The notes beneath the pieces are model-generated. The model searched no databases. It was given only the letters and a program-made list of their open reading frames with translations, and was not told where the DNA came from. From Halobacillus shinanisalinarum (lineage in GTDB: Bacteria; Bacillota; Bacilli; Bacillales; Halobacillaceae), in the NCBI RefSeq assembly GCF_022919835.1, contig NZ_CP095074.1, positions 124,001-188,000 of the forward strand: 64,000 bases of DNA. The letters are read 5' to 3'. Position numbers and translations under genes: made by a program. Positions 1-9,253 of this stretch are shown one piece after another. Numbering within the stretch: position 1 is the stretch's first letter; each line of letters opens with the position of its first letter.

Positions 1-1065
1 AAAATGAAGGAGACTGATATAATGCCTCTTCCCCTTATACAAAGCTACTTTTATGGGGCGGCCAAACAACTCTTCCATTCTGGGGATTTCCTCTTCTAAC
101 AACTGATTTTGCAATGCGGTTGTATGCGTTGCAATAACCAGTCTTTCATTATGTGTGACCGAATAATATAAAGTAGAAAGTAAGTAGGCTAGTGACTTTC
201 CCGTGCCTGCGCCAGCTTCAAGTAAGGCATGTCTTCCCTCGTCTAAGGATTGATACACAGCCTCTGACATTTGTCTCTGTCCTGATCTTTCCTCATAATG
301 ATCCACTATCTTTTTTAAGCTTTCTTTACCTTCATATGCTTCCATTATCCATTGATTAAACGGCAGCTCAACATCTTTCGTTTCATAAAGTTCCTCTGGC
401 TGCTTCTTTATCGGTAATCCATAATGAACCTCATATTGGTCATGACTTGATTGGTTATACCGTGCCTTTTCAACGGCAGTTTCAATAAAAGGTCTTACAT
501 CACTTTTAAGTTTACCCACAATTTTTAGGATGTGTGTTAAGGTACGTTCAGGTAATGTATGTATCTCTTCTAACAGTAAGGTTAATAAATCTGCAGTCAC
601 TTGAGCATCGGAAAGAGCCCTGTGCGGATGGGCGTGTCCAATGTTTAAATGATCAGCCAACTGTCCTAATTTAAAGCTTGGTGAACCAGGCAGAAAAATT
701 CGGGCAAGCTCCACTGTATCAATGATAGGGTTATGCAGAGCTTCGTAGCCGCACCGAATAAATTCTTCATTAAGAAAACCGAGATCGAATTCGATATTAT
801 GTGCGACTATATAACAATCCTCTACTAATTGGTACACGTCCTCGGCTATTTCTGAAAATAGCGGGGCATGAATAATATCCTCTTCTTGTATCCCAGTCAA
901 AGCGGTAATGAACGGAGGAATTTCTCGTTCTGGATAAACAAGGCTTGAAAACTCCTCAATCACTTGGCCTTGCTTGATAATCACAATACCAATTTCAAGA
1001 ATACGGTCCTGTTTTGATGATGAGTTACCTGTTGTTTCTAAATCTACTATAGCAAAGGTCGACAT
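1..1065 (-). CDS. dinG: DinG-type DNA helicase with N-terminal exonuclease domain (3' end cut off)
   Basis: Only the first 355 codons are in the window; the C-terminal helicase part lies beyond base 1. The N-terminus is a DEDDh 3'-5' exonuclease: DLETTG (D8, E10), HNIEFD (D94) and HRALSD (H148, D153). A superfamily 2 helicase domain follows, with the Walker A motif AGAGTGKS near residues 284-291. This exonuclease-helicase arrangement is the Bacillus DinG form. The predicted role is structure-specific DNA processing during repair. The ATG at 1065 is preceded by TGGAGGG. It sits downstream of panD in the order seen in B. subtilis. The family call is secure from the motifs; the exact substrate is not shown by the sequence. 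Confidence 0.93.
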   Translation of the reverse strand, partial: MSTFAIVDLETTGNSSSKQDRILEIGIVIIKQGQVIEEFSSLVYPEREIPPFITALTGIQEEDIIHAPLFSEIAEDVYQLVEDCYIVAHNIEFDLGFLNEEFIRCGYEALHNPIIDTVELARIFLPGSPSFKLGQLADHLNIGHAHPHRALSDAQVTADLLTLLLEEIHTLPERTLTHILKIVGKLKSDVRPFIETAVEKARYNQSSHDQYEVHYGLPIKKQPEELYETKDVELPFNQWIMEAYEGKESLKKIVDHYEERSGQRQMSEAVYQSLDEGRHALLEAGAGTGKSLAYLLSTLYYSVTHNERLVIATHTTALQNQLLEEEIPRMEELFGRPIKVALYKGKRHYISLLHF

Positions 1066-1155
1066 GAAATCCCTCCAGTGTGGCCATAAAAGTAAGGATC
1101 CTGTCCTATTATACGTGGCCAAGATCCTTTCCATAGTTTAACTCTTGTTTCCACA

Positions 1156-1545
1156 TTAAAGGGGAAGAGCAGTTAATGGCGGCTCCTCCTCTAAGATTTC
1201 GACCACCTTGTTTCTTTCACCCATAATCGCAATTTTAGGTTTGAAATCGGCTAATTCTTCCTCGCTCAGCATGGCATAAGAAACGATAATGACGATATCA
1301 TCTGGCTGGACTAGTCTGGCTGCAGCTCCATTTAAGCAAATAACACCGCTTCCTCTTTCCCCAGCAATCACATATGTCTCTAATCGTGCGCCGTTATTGT
1401 TATTAACGATTTGAACTTTCTCGTGTGGCAGGATCCCAACACTGTCCAATAAGTTTTGATCAATCGTGATACTGCCCACGTAATTCAAATTGGCTTCTGT
1501 AACCCGTACGCGATGGATTTTTGCCTTCATCATTGTACGAAACAT
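1156..1545 (-). CDS. panD: Aspartate 1-decarboxylase proenzyme
   Basis: This pyruvoyl enzyme makes beta-alanine from L-aspartate for pantothenate synthesis. The 129-residue length is normal for the family. The self-cleavage site is visible: NYVGSITID, with cleavage expected between G24 and S25, so that S25 becomes the pyruvoyl group. Lys9 and Tyr22 of the conserved N-terminal region are also present. The gene is last of the panB-panC-panD run and starts 19 bases after the panC stop. A ribosome site (AAGGAGGGCACATC) precedes the ATG. The product would be cytoplasmic and would feed beta-alanine to PanC. No anomaly was seen. Confidence 0.96.
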   Translation of the reverse strand: MFRTMMKAKIHRVRVTEANLNYVGSITIDQNLLDSVGILPHEKVQIVNNNNGARLETYVIAGERGSGVICLNGAAARLVQPDDIVIIVSYAMLSEEELADFKPKIAIMGERNKVVEILEEEPPLTALPL

Positions 1546-1564
1546 GATGTGCCCTCCTTGTTCC

Positions 1565-2431
1565 TTACCCTAACGTCTTATCCCCTTTTTCATTAAAAAC
1601 AACATTATCAATTAATCTCGCTTTTTGATAATACACCGCTACAGCAAGAATAACTTGTTGATCTATGAACTCAATTAATTCTAGTTTAGGATAAGCTAAT
1701 AATTCGATATAATCTATATTACCATGAGATTTATTTTCAAGAAACTGTCGAACTTTTTTGATCAATTCACTTTTGCTCTTCTCACCATTTTCTACAAGCT
1801 GCCTGCCATATTGCAATGCCTGATGAATAGAAGGAGCTCCAACTCGCTCCTGATCAAATAGGTTCACGTTTCGACTGCTTTTTGCTAATCCGTCCTCCTC
1901 ACGTACTGTAGGTACCGCAACCAGATCAATAGGGTAATTAAAATCCTCTATTAAAGCATCTACCACAGCAATTTGCTGGGCATCTTTCATACCGAAGTAA
2001 ACTCTCGTTGGATGGATAATATTGAATAATTTCGCAAGAACGGTTACGACTCCATCAAAGTGGCCCGGCCGGCTCTTCCCGCACAACACGTCAGCTCTTC
2101 TAACAACAGATAATTCTAAAGAAAGACGTTTTGGATACATCGAATCCACGGAAGGAAAGAAAATGACATCCACTTCATTTTCCTCCGCTACTTTTCGATC
2201 ATGTTCTTCATCACGAGGGTAAGAGTCCAGATCTTCATTTTCACCAAATTGCAACGGATTCACAAAAATACTTAAAATAACGATATCGTTTTCTTGACGG
2301 GCCTTTTTCATAAGGGCTTCATGCCCTTCATGTAAGTATCCCATGGTAGGTACAAAACCAATACTTTTCCCCTGCCGAATCCAGCTTATTGATTTATGCT
2401 GCAATTGTTTTATGCTAGTGATGATTTCCAT
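1565..2431 (-). CDS. panC: Pantothenate synthetase
   Basis: It joins pantoate and beta-alanine with ATP to form pantothenate. The protein is 288 residues, close to the family norm. The nucleotidyl-transfer motif HEGH lies at residues 34-37 after FVPTMGYL, and the second conserved element KSSRN is in the middle of the protein. The frame is open further upstream to 2506, but AAGGAG ends 7 bases before the ATG at 2431, and the extension would run through the end of panB. I therefore take 2431 as the start. Only 10 bases separate it from the panB stop, so the two are cotranscribed. Confidence in function is high. Confidence 0.96.
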   Translation of the reverse strand: MEIITSIKQLQHKSISWIRQGKSIGFVPTMGYLHEGHEALMKKARQENDIVILSIFVNPLQFGENEDLDSYPRDEEHDRKVAEENEVDVIFFPSVDSMYPKRLSLELSVVRRADVLCGKSRPGHFDGVVTVLAKLFNIIHPTRVYFGMKDAQQIAVVDALIEDFNYPIDLVAVPTVREEDGLAKSSRNVNLFDQERVGAPSIHQALQYGRQLVENGEKSKSELIKKVRQFLENKSHGNIDYIELLAYPKLELIEFIDQQVILAVAVYYQKARLIDNVVFNEKGDKTLG

Positions 2432-2441
2432 AACAATCTCC

Positions 2442-3263
2442 TTATTCTTTTGGAAGCAACTCCGGATCCATTGTGAATGTGTGCTGTTCTTCTGGAAACA
2501 CCCCATCCTTTACTTCTGCTACGTATTGACGAACTGCTCCTGCCATTTGTTCGCTGCTATTTAGATATGGTTTAACAAACTTTGGCAAGCGTTCAACTCC
2601 ATATTTTAAGAGATCATGATAAACGAGAACCTGACCATCGCAGTCGGCACCCGCTCCGATCCCGATCGTAGGAATAGTGAGCTGTTCTGAAATCAATTTA
2701 GCCAGCTGCCTTGGGACACACTCTAAAACTAATGCCATTGCACCAGCTTCCTCTACTTCTTTTGCTTCATCTAACAATTTTTTAGCAGCCTTCTTGTCTT
2801 TGCCTTGGACTTTATAGCCCCCTAGTACATGGACTGATTGAGGGGTTAACCCTAAATGGCCGACTACAGGGATCCCCCCTTCTGTTAAACGCCGAATGGC
2901 TTCAAGCACTCCTCCAGCTCCTTCAAGCTTCAGTGCTTGTGCCTTCGTTTCCTGAAACAGCTTTGTGGCATTTTTCAGAGTGTCTTCTAAAGAGATATGA
3001 TAAGACATGAACGGCATATCAACCACTACAAACGTATTTTCTGCGCCCCTTCTAACTGCCTTGGCATGATGCATCATATCGTGTAACGTTACAGGAATTG
3101 TTGAATCATACCCCAACACAACCATACCCAGGCTGTCCCCTACTAAAATCATATCTGTTTCTGCTTGTTCAGCCAATTTAGATGATGGGTAATCATACGC
3201 TGTGATCATCGTCATTTTATCATTCGTTTGCTTCATCTTGATCATACTATTTTTGTTTAGCAT
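2442..3263 (-). CDS. panB: 3-methyl-2-oxobutanoate hydroxymethyltransferase
   Basis: It transfers a hydroxymethyl group from 5,10-methylene-tetrahydrofolate to ketoisovalerate, the first committed step to pantoate. Family signatures are [34 protein letters not shown] and the metal/substrate region around DMPFMSYH. The chosen start gives 273 residues, as expected. The start at 3263 overlaps the end of birA by 17 bases and is preceded by GGGGAGAGG; a start three codons upstream (3272) is possible but would abut the ribosome site. It is the first of the three pan genes. The birA overlap suggests translational coupling of biotin and pantothenate functions in one transcript. Confidence 0.95.
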   Translation of the reverse strand: MLNKNSMIKMKQTNDKMTMITAYDYPSSKLAEQAETDMILVGDSLGMVVLGYDSTIPVTLHDMMHHAKAVRRGAENTFVVVDMPFMSYHISLEDTLKNATKLFQETKAQALKLEGAGGVLEAIRRLTEGGIPVVGHLGLTPQSVHVLGGYKVQGKDKKAAKKLLDEAKEVEEAGAMALVLECVPRQLAKLISEQLTIPTIGIGAGADCDGQVLVYHDLLKYGVERLPKFVKPYLNSSEQMAGAVRQYVAEVKDGVFPEEQHTFTMDPELLPKE

Positions 3264-4248
3264 GATAACCATCCTCTCCCCAATGGATTTCAGCTGAATA
3301 CAACTTTTCTTCTTTTCCCTTTTCATCACGGGCTAAAAGGGCGCCATCTGGCTCAATGCCCACTAACCTTGCCTGCCACGACTTTTTCATTGTAGAAATC
3401 GTTACTTCCTCGCCAATTCTATAGCCGAATTGTTCCCACTTTAACTTTACAGCTTTAAAGCCGTCAGTCATAAATTGGTCATATGTACGCTCAAATTGTT
3501 GCAGTATCCGCTGTATGGTATCTTGAATTGACCAATGTTGTTGTGACTCAACCTGAAGGGAAGAAGCTTTATGCTGCAACTCTTCTGGAATGTCTGATTC
3601 GGTTTGATTCACATTAATCCCTATACCAAGAACAACATATTGAATTTGATCTTGTTCGGCCTGCATTTCAGTTAGAATCCCCGACACCTTCTTGTGGTTT
3701 ATCAATAAATCATTTGGCCACTTAATCTGTGGCATAATCGATGATTGTTCAGCAATGACTTCTGCTAAAACAGTAGCCGCCAGCAAAGTAAGTTGTGGGG
3801 CTTGATAAGGCAGTAGTTCAGGGCGTAATAAGATACTCATCCAAATCCCTTTCCCTTTAGGAGAATCCCAGTTTCGAGACATCCGGCCTTTCCCTTGTAC
3901 CTGCTTGTCAGCAATTACAACCGTACCATGAGGCTTACCTTGTTTAGCCAGCTGATGAACCACTTCCTGTGTAGATGTTACTTCCTTAAAGTGCTGAAGA
4001 TTGTGCCCTAGCCAATCAGTATTCAATCCCCATTGCAGTGTGTTTTCACTCACTTTATTTGGTGAAGAAACAATTCTGTACCCTTTTCGTTGAACAGCTT
4101 CAATCTCATATCCATCTTTTTCAAGTTCCTTCATATGTTTCCACACAGCAGTTCTTGAAATATTGAGACGTTTAGATAAATCTTGCCCAGAAATATATCC
4201 TTGTTGACTATCTAGCAGTTCAATTAATTGCTTGCGGGTGGATTCCAT
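3247..4248 (-). CDS. birA: Bifunctional biotin ligase / biotin operon repressor
   Basis: It activates biotin to biotinyl-AMP, attaches it to carboxylase carrier proteins, and by its N-terminal winged helix can repress biotin genes. The helix-turn-helix is at about residues 15-45 ([20 protein letters not shown]). The catalytic domain shows the biotin/adenylate loop ([16 protein letters not shown]) and KWPNDLL with the ligase lysine region KKVSGIL. AAAGGAG lies 11 bases before the ATG at 4248, and a GTG at 4260 would sit directly on that site, so 4248 is preferred. The length is 333 residues. It overlaps the 3' end of cca by 25 bases, as in compact Bacillus operons. Confidence 0.95.
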   Translation of the reverse strand: MESTRKQLIELLDSQQGYISGQDLSKRLNISRTAVWKHMKELEKDGYEIEAVQRKGYRIVSSPNKVSENTLQWGLNTDWLGHNLQHFKEVTSTQEVVHQLAKQGKPHGTVVIADKQVQGKGRMSRNWDSPKGKGIWMSILLRPELLPYQAPQLTLLAATVLAEVIAEQSSIMPQIKWPNDLLINHKKVSGILTEMQAEQDQIQYVVLGIGINVNQTESDIPEELQHKASSLQVESQQHWSIQDTIQRILQQFERTYDQFMTDGFKAVKLKWEQFGYRIGEEVTISTMKKSWQARLVGIEPDGALLARDEKGKEEKLYSAEIHWGEDGYHAKQK

Positions 4249-5429
4249 TGATCGACCCACTCCTTTATATGTTCATATTTGTTATTTAATTGTTTGGTTA
4301 CGACTGCGTATTCAATACTTTCTATCCCTGAACTAATCCAAGAACCCTTTTCTAAATTGGGGAAAGCTTTAATCAAGTCTCTCGCCTGAAAAGCTAGCTC
4401 ATCAATTGAATGTATAGGTAAGAGAGTTGATACTTCAGTAAACGCTTCCTTTTTAACAGGGTACCCTAACGCTTTTAAGACTTGTATGAAAGAGGCAGCA
4501 AGATGCTCTGGCAGCTGATAAGCAAGCCATAAAGTCATTTCATCATGCTGTTTGTATTCTGTAAGTGCAGAATGAAGAGAGAGTGCTTCTCTTTTCACTC
4601 GATTTGATAGCTTCCAGTCTTTCACCCATTTTTGTAGACTGATGGTGGGAGTTTGCTCGCGATAATAAGTTATTAATTGGGCAAACCCAAATAATTTTTG
4701 TCTAGGTACGGCTACCTGTAAGGATCTATGCGCAGAAAAAATCGGGAGGTACGAAAATACACCTAATGTATCACAGAGATGTATTCCGTTTTGATAACCT
4801 TTCCCTGCGACTAACTTTTCAAATTCAACGGCAATGCGTTCAACAGCAATATGGTTAAGCAAACTTGCTTGATTATAGATGGCTTGTTTCACTTCTTCCG
4901 TAACCTCAAATTGAAGCTGACTGGCAAATCGTATCGCACGCATCATTCGCAATGGGTCCTCATTGAAGCGTGTATGGGCATCACCTACTGCCCGAATAAC
5001 CCGTTTGGAAAGATCCTTTTTTCCATGGAAAGGATCGATAACATCGCCATTCTGATTCATAGCCATCGCATTAATCGTAAAGTCCCGTCTCGATAGGTCT
5101 TTTCGTATAGAGTTAACAAATGCCACCTCATCGGGGTGTCGAAAATCGGTATAACCTTCCTCAGTCCTATAAGTGGTCACCTCAAAGGAATGAGATTGAT
5201 AACGGACCATTACAGTACCATGGTCTATGCCAATAGGAATGACGTGGCTAAAAACGCTCATTACCTGTTGAGGAGTTGCTGAAGTGGCAATGTCTATGTC
5301 TCCCATTGGACGGCCTAAAACAATATCTCGTACAGCACCACCTACAATGTGAGATTCATAACCAGCTTCTTCAAGACATGATAAGAGATTGAAGGCAGAA
5401 TGAAGAGACGGTTTATGTTTATTCATCAT
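4224..5429 (-). CDS. cca: CCA-adding tRNA nucleotidyltransferase
   Basis: It adds or repairs the 3' CCA end of tRNAs. The class II nucleotidyltransferase head is clear: GGAVRD, then GDIDIATSA with catalytic D44 and D46, and RRDFTINAMA. The neck and body region includes EDPLRMMRAIRFA. At 401 residues it matches the Gram-positive enzymes. The start overlaps the last codons of bshA (GATGATGAATAA contains both the bshA stop and two candidate ATGs; the second ATG at 5426 is an equal alternative). The 3' end overlaps birA. The predicted product is cytoplasmic. Confidence 0.95.
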   Translation of the reverse strand: MMNKHKPSLHSAFNLLSCLEEAGYESHIVGGAVRDIVLGRPMGDIDIATSATPQQVMSVFSHVIPIGIDHGTVMVRYQSHSFEVTTYRTEEGYTDFRHPDEVAFVNSIRKDLSRRDFTINAMAMNQNGDVIDPFHGKKDLSKRVIRAVGDAHTRFNEDPLRMMRAIRFASQLQFEVTEEVKQAIYNQASLLNHIAVERIAVEFEKLVAGKGYQNGIHLCDTLGVFSYLPIFSAHRSLQVAVPRQKLFGFAQLITYYREQTPTISLQKWVKDWKLSNRVKREALSLHSALTEYKQHDEMTLWLAYQLPEHLAASFIQVLKALGYPVKKEAFTEVSTLLPIHSIDELAFQARDLIKAFPNLEKGSWISSGIESIEYAVVTKQLNNKYEHIKEWVDQWNPPASN

Positions 5430-6546
5430 CTAACACCTGACTATAAAGTTCCTCATATTGTTTAACGATCTCAGAAGAAGAAAATTTTTGATTTACAAAA
5501 TGTTGTGCTCGTTCGGAAAAACTTTCGTGCATTATGGAATCTGTCAACAGCTGTTTTGCGAAATAAACCACTTGTTCTATGTTGCCAAGTTCTGTAATAA
5601 ATCCTGTTTCACCATGGTCAATGACTTCTGGTATCCCGCCAATATTGGTGCCAATACATGGGACACCGCACGCCATTGCTTCAAGTAACACGAGTCCAAA
5701 GCTTTCCTTTTCAGATAGCAAAAGTTTCAAGTCAGAAATGGAGAGCAGCTCGCTGACATTTTCTTGCTTTCCAAGAAAACGGACGTGATCACCAATCCCT
5801 AAATCTTCTACAAGTTGATAACAAGCCGAATATTCAGGTCCGTCACCAACCAGGAGTAGTTTGGAAGGTACACTACGATGAATATTTGCAAAAGCATGAA
5901 TGACATCCGGAACCCGCTTCACTTGTCTAAAATTCGAAATATGAATCAATACTTTTTCACTATCCCGGATATTGTACTGGCCTTTCAACTCGTTATTGGG
6001 CCTATGAAAATACTCCCGTTCATCAACAAAATTGTAAATGACGTCCATGTCCTTTTGTGTATCCAACATTTTTTGTGTTTGCTTCACTAAACTATGGGAA
6101 ACAGCTGTAACCCGATCTGATTTTTCGATGCCAAATTTAATCATTTGTTTTAAGCTTGAGTCTATGGCAAGCACGGTTATATCTGTTCCATGAAGTGTAG
6201 TGACAATTTTCACATTCCGTTCAGACATTTGCTTTGCTAATATCGCTAAGACAGCATGAGGCATAGCATAATGGACGTGCAGGATGTCGAGCTCCTCCCT
6301 ATTAATTACCTCAGCCATTTTATTGGCAAGAGCTAGATCATAAGGAGGGTGTTGAAATACCGGATAATTACTTACTTCTACTTCATGATAATAAATATTT
6401 GGATAAATGCGATTTAATCGAAAAGGGACTTGTGATGTAATAAAGTGGATTTCATGTCCCTTTTCAGCTAAGATTTTTCCGAGTTCTGTCGCTATAACAC
6501 CTGATCCTCCCACTGTGGGATAACATGTAATTCCAATTTTCGACAT
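5419..6546 (-). CDS. bshA: N-acetyl-alpha-D-glucosaminyl L-malate synthase
   Basis: It is a GT4 glycosyltransferase that starts bacillithiol synthesis by joining N-acetylglucosamine from UDP-GlcNAc to L-malate. The N-terminus KIGITCYPTVGGSGVIATELG and the EKESFGLVLLEAMACG region (the E-x7-E type nucleotide-sugar site) are diagnostic. The length of 375 residues is standard. In B. subtilis the deacetylase gene bshB1 lies between mgsA and bshA; here only 10 bases separate the two genes, so the next pathway enzyme must be encoded elsewhere. The presence of ypdA (bacillithiol disulfide reductase) at 42.3 kb fits a bacillithiol-making organism. Confidence 0.94.
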   Translation of the reverse strand: MSKIGITCYPTVGGSGVIATELGKILAEKGHEIHFITSQVPFRLNRIYPNIYYHEVEVSNYPVFQHPPYDLALANKMAEVINREELDILHVHYAMPHAVLAILAKQMSERNVKIVTTLHGTDITVLAIDSSLKQMIKFGIEKSDRVTAVSHSLVKQTQKMLDTQKDMDVIYNFVDEREYFHRPNNELKGQYNIRDSEKVLIHISNFRQVKRVPDVIHAFANIHRSVPSKLLLVGDGPEYSACYQLVEDLGIGDHVRFLGKQENVSELLSISDLKLLLSEKESFGLVLLEAMACGVPCIGTNIGGIPEVIDHGETGFITELGNIEQVVYFAKQLLTDSIMHESFSERAQHFVNQKFSSSEIVKQYEELYSQVLDDE

Positions 6547-6556
6547 ATCATTACAC

Positions 6557-6973
6557 CTAATCTTTCTTTGCTAACTTTTCCTTGATAATCTCACGCCATT
6601 CGAAATCTCCTCTTTCTAAACCACGAATAAATATCTCTGCACTAGCTAAATTTGTAGCCAGCGGAATTCGATGTACATCACAAATACGGAGCAACGCACT
6701 TACATCCGGCTCATGGGGTTGAGCCGTTAAGGGGTCGCGAAAGAAAATGACCATGTCCATTTCATTCTGGGCAATTTTTGCACCAATTTGCTGATCACCG
6801 CCAACAGGACCAGACTGAAACCTAAAAACGTCTAAACCAGAGGCTTCAGAAATCTTTTTCCCGGTTGTTCCTGTAGCAAATAATTGGTGTTTTTTTAAGA
6901 TATGTTTATACGCCATGGCAAAATGGATGATCTCTTGTTTCTTCTCATCATGTGCAATTAAAGCAATATTCAT
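6557..6973 (-). CDS. mgsA: Methylglyoxal synthase
   Basis: It converts dihydroxyacetone phosphate to methylglyoxal, a bypass used under phosphate limitation. The 138-residue protein carries the family landmarks: H8 in [12 protein letters not shown] at 35-38 for phosphate binding, [12 protein letters not shown] containing the catalytic D60, and [11 protein letters not shown] with D80 and H87. It sits between dapB and bshA, 20 bases after dapB, in the operon direction. Methylglyoxal is detoxified partly through bacillithiol, so its position beside bshA is functionally coherent. No anomaly was seen. Confidence 0.95.
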   Translation of the reverse strand: MNIALIAHDEKKQEIIHFAMAYKHILKKHQLFATGTTGKKISEASGLDVFRFQSGPVGGDQQIGAKIAQNEMDMVIFFRDPLTAQPHEPDVSALLRICDVHRIPLATNLASAEIFIRGLERGDFEWREIIKEKLAKKD

Positions 6974-6993
6974 TCGGTGTCCCCTCCTACTTA

Positions 6994-7794
6994 TTAGTCG
7001 AGCAAATGTTCAAGCCCATAGACTAGCACATCTATCTTCATAACTTCTGTAGCAGCAAGTTTTACGCCAGACATAAATGATTCACGATGATGGGAATCAT
7101 GTTTGATTGTCAGCGTTTGACCAAGGCCGCCGAATATTACTTCCTGGTGGGCAACAAGACCCGGGAGTCTGACACTATGAATTTTCATTCCATCAACGTC
7201 CGCACCTCTTGCTCCTTCTAATGTTTCCTTTTCATCTGTGTGGCCCTGATGGTGCGATTCACGTTCCTCTTTTATTAATTCAGCTGTTTTAACAGCGGTA
7301 CCTGAAGGAGCATCAAGCTTTTGATCATGATGCTTCTCAATAATTTCTACATCTTGAAAATGCTTGGCAGCCCATTTAGAAAATTGCATCATTAAGACAG
7401 CACCTACTGCAAAGTTTGGTGCAATGACAGTCCCTAGTTTTTTCGTTTCAGAAAGATTTGTCAGTTCCTCCATTTGTTCTTCAGTAAAACCTGTCGTTCC
7501 AACAACGGGGCGCACACCATTTTCAAGTGCAAGCTTCGTATGTTTATAGCCAAATTCAGGGGTCGTTAAATCAACAAGTACATCAGCATCTATCTCACTA
7601 AGACATTGCTCCGCATCTGTATAGATCACAGCATCTAACGCAGGCAATCCTGCAACATCTTTAACCTTGCTACCATCATATTTCCGGTCAATGCAGCCAA
7701 CAAGCTTAAAATTATCTTCCTTTTCAATCATCCTAAGGGCTTCCTGTCCCATTTTTCCCCTTGGTCCAGCAACGATCATTTTAATTTGATTCAT
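6994..7794 (-). CDS. dapB: 4-hydroxy-tetrahydrodipicolinate reductase
   Basis: It is the NAD(P)H-dependent reductase of the lysine/diaminopimelate pathway, and also supplies dipicolinate precursors for spores. The N-terminal Rossmann motif is GPRGKMG (residues 10-16). The active-site block [15 protein letters not shown] has the catalytic His-His and substrate Lys. The ATG at 7794 follows AAGGAG by 12 bases and overlaps the end of ypjD by 14 bases. The longer frame to 7839 has no support. The 266 residues match B. subtilis DapB. It is cytoplasmic and cotranscribed with ypjD. Confidence 0.95.
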   Translation of the reverse strand: MNQIKMIVAGPRGKMGQEALRMIEKEDNFKLVGCIDRKYDGSKVKDVAGLPALDAVIYTDAEQCLSEIDADVLVDLTTPEFGYKHTKLALENGVRPVVGTTGFTEEQMEELTNLSETKKLGTVIAPNFAVGAVLMMQFSKWAAKHFQDVEIIEKHHDQKLDAPSGTAVKTAELIKEERESHHQGHTDEKETLEGARGADVDGMKIHSVRLPGLVAHQEVIFGGLGQTLTIKHDSHHRESFMSGVKLAATEVMKIDVLVYGLEHLLD

Positions 7795-8131
7795 AGTTGT
7801 GTGTCGCTCCTTCTTTACGTGTCCAACGGTCTTTATCACGTGTTTCGATTTTACTCATAGACCTTTCAAATGCTTTAGATAAATCCATATCTAAAGAATT
7901 AGCAAAACAGGTAAGCACGAATATTACATCACCAAGTTCTTCTTCTAAAGCCTTCTCCTGCTCTGAAGACTTCTTTTTCTTCTCACCATATTGATGATTA
8001 ATTTCCCTAGCCATCTCTCCGACTTCCTCTGTTAATCGAGCTTGCAAAGCAAGTGGAGAAAAATAACCTTCTTTAAATTGTGATATGTAATTATCCACAC
8101 GCTTTTGAATGTCTTCTGTCGTATAAGTCAT
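7781..8131 (-). CDS. ypjD: MazG-family nucleotide pyrophosphohydrolase YpjD
   Basis: This is a small all-helical MazG-like protein (116 residues) with the metal-binding pattern [10 protein letters not shown] followed by [11 protein letters not shown], typical of NTP pyrophosphohydrolases that act on house-cleaning or regulatory nucleotides. The true substrate is unknown. The start at 8131 has AAAGGAG nine bases upstream; the frame extends to 8158 without a ribosome site. It is the promoter-proximal gene of the dapB-mgsA-bshA-cca-birA-pan operon, as in B. subtilis. The promoter at 8219-8247 points at it. Confidence 0.9.
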   Translation of the reverse strand: MTYTTEDIQKRVDNYISQFKEGYFSPLALQARLTEEVGEMAREINHQYGEKKKKSSEQEKALEEELGDVIFVLTCFANSLDMDLSKAFERSMSKIETRDKDRWTRKEGATHNYESN

Positions 8132-8218
8132 AGCAAAACGCTCCTTTACATGTTCCAACCTTCCTTACTAAATGGTAGCCAAAAGGGCGGCATTTGACAA
8201 ATTATTAAGCTTCAACCC

Positions 8219-8247
8219 ATTGTAGCATGGAAATCATTTCTTTATAA
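8219..8247 (-). promoter_or_regulatory. Likely sigma-A promoter of the ypjD-dapB operon
   Basis: On the minus strand TTATAA (8242-8247) and TACAAT (8219-8224) are separated by 17 bases. The -10 is preceded by TGC, an extended -10 signature, which compensates for the weak -35. It lies 88 bases before ypjD and overlaps the promoter of the divergent ypjC. Confidence 0.5.
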
Positions 8248-8248
8248 T
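8220..8248 (+). promoter_or_regulatory. Likely sigma-A promoter of ypjC
   Basis: TTGTAG (8220-8225), a 17-base spacer and a perfect TATAAT (8243-8248) lie 36 bases before the ypjC start. The -10 coincides with the -35 of the opposing promoter and vice versa. Confidence 0.55.
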
Positions 8249-8283
8249 GTAATTCGTGTGTAACTTAATTTGGGGGTTGGCAT

Positions 8284-9159
8284 ATGAATTTTTTCGGTTT
8301 AAAGGTAAAAAATATTTTGTTCATATTAGTAGGCGCAGCCATCTTTTCATTTGGGCTTGTCCACTTTAACATTCAAAATGAATTAGGAGAAGGTGGATTT
8401 ACAGGGATCACCCTACTGTTTCTCTATTTATTTAATTGGGATCCATCATTAATGAATATTATACTTAACATCCCTGTTCTTATTATCGGATGGAGAATAC
8501 TTGGACGCAATACTTTTTTCTATTCTTTAATAGGGATTGTCGCTGTGTCTGTATTCATTTATTTATCACAACTATTTCTTATTGAGATTGACCTTGCCTC
8601 AGACTTAACGTTAGCTTCTTTATTTGCTGGTGTATTCGCCGGAGTGGGCTTAGGGATTATCTTTAGATATGGAGGGACAACAGGCGGAGTTGACATCATC
8701 GCAAGACTTATCCATAAATATTTGGGCTGGAGTATGGGCCGGGCTATGTTTTTATTTGATGCCATCGTTATTTTTACATCAATTGTTACTTATTTAAATC
8801 CTATAAAAGGGATGTACACCTTGGTCGCAGTGTTCATCGGAGCCAAAGTGATTGATTTTATTCAAGAGGGTGCTTATGCTGCAAGGGGGGCAACGATCAT
8901 CTCTGAACACAGTGATCAAATTTCTATAGTAATCAATCAGGAAATGGATCGAGGAGTCACGGTACTAGAGGGAAAAGGTTCATTTACCGGCTCAAAAAGG
9001 GATATTCTTTACTGTGTAATCGGGAAAAATGAAATCGTTCGGCTTAAAACAATTATTAACAAAATTGATCCACACGCCTTCGTTGCTGTGAGTCACGTTC
9101 ATGATGTATTAGGCGAAGGATTCACATTAGACGAGAACAAAAATCCATTACAAGACTAG
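8284..9159 (+). CDS. ypjC: YitT-family membrane protein YpjC
   Basis: A polytopic membrane protein of 291 residues with about five or six hydrophobic segments in the first 190 residues, including GGTTGGVDIIARL, the hallmark of the YitT (DUF161) family. A soluble C-terminal DUF2179-type domain follows (about residues 205-285). The family function is not established. A purine-rich GGGGG lies 9 bases before the ATG. In B. subtilis ypjC occupies the same place between ypjB and ypjD. It is transcribed divergently from ypjD and ends at a bidirectional terminator. Confidence 0.85.
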   Translation: MNFFGLKVKNILFILVGAAIFSFGLVHFNIQNELGEGGFTGITLLFLYLFNWDPSLMNIILNIPVLIIGWRILGRNTFFYSLIGIVAVSVFIYLSQLFLIEIDLASDLTLASLFAGVFAGVGLGIIFRYGGTTGGVDIIARLIHKYLGWSMGRAMFLFDAIVIFTSIVTYLNPIKGMYTLVAVFIGAKVIDFIQEGAYAARGATIISEHSDQISIVINQEMDRGVTVLEGKGSFTGSKRDILYCVIGKNEIVRLKTIINKIDPHAFVAVSHVHDVLGEGFTLDENKNPLQD

Positions 9160-9192
9160 GAGAAATGTGGCGAACTAATAGACCTTCACGCA

Positions 9193-9233
9193 AAAACCCC
9201 CATTGTTCTATGGTTAAGAACAATGGGGGTTTT
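9193..9233. terminator. Bidirectional terminator between ypjC and the zinc peptidase gene
   Basis: A 17-bp perfect stem with a 7-base loop (arms 9193-9209 and 9217-9233). The A-run on the left and the T-run on the right make it work for both converging genes. Confidence 0.9.
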
Positions 9234-9253
9234 ATTGTTTTGTATATTTCAAA

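Noticed and set aside
2432..2506. Extended PanC N-terminus
   Set aside because: Would run through the end of panB; AAGGAG at the internal ATG and family length favour 2431.
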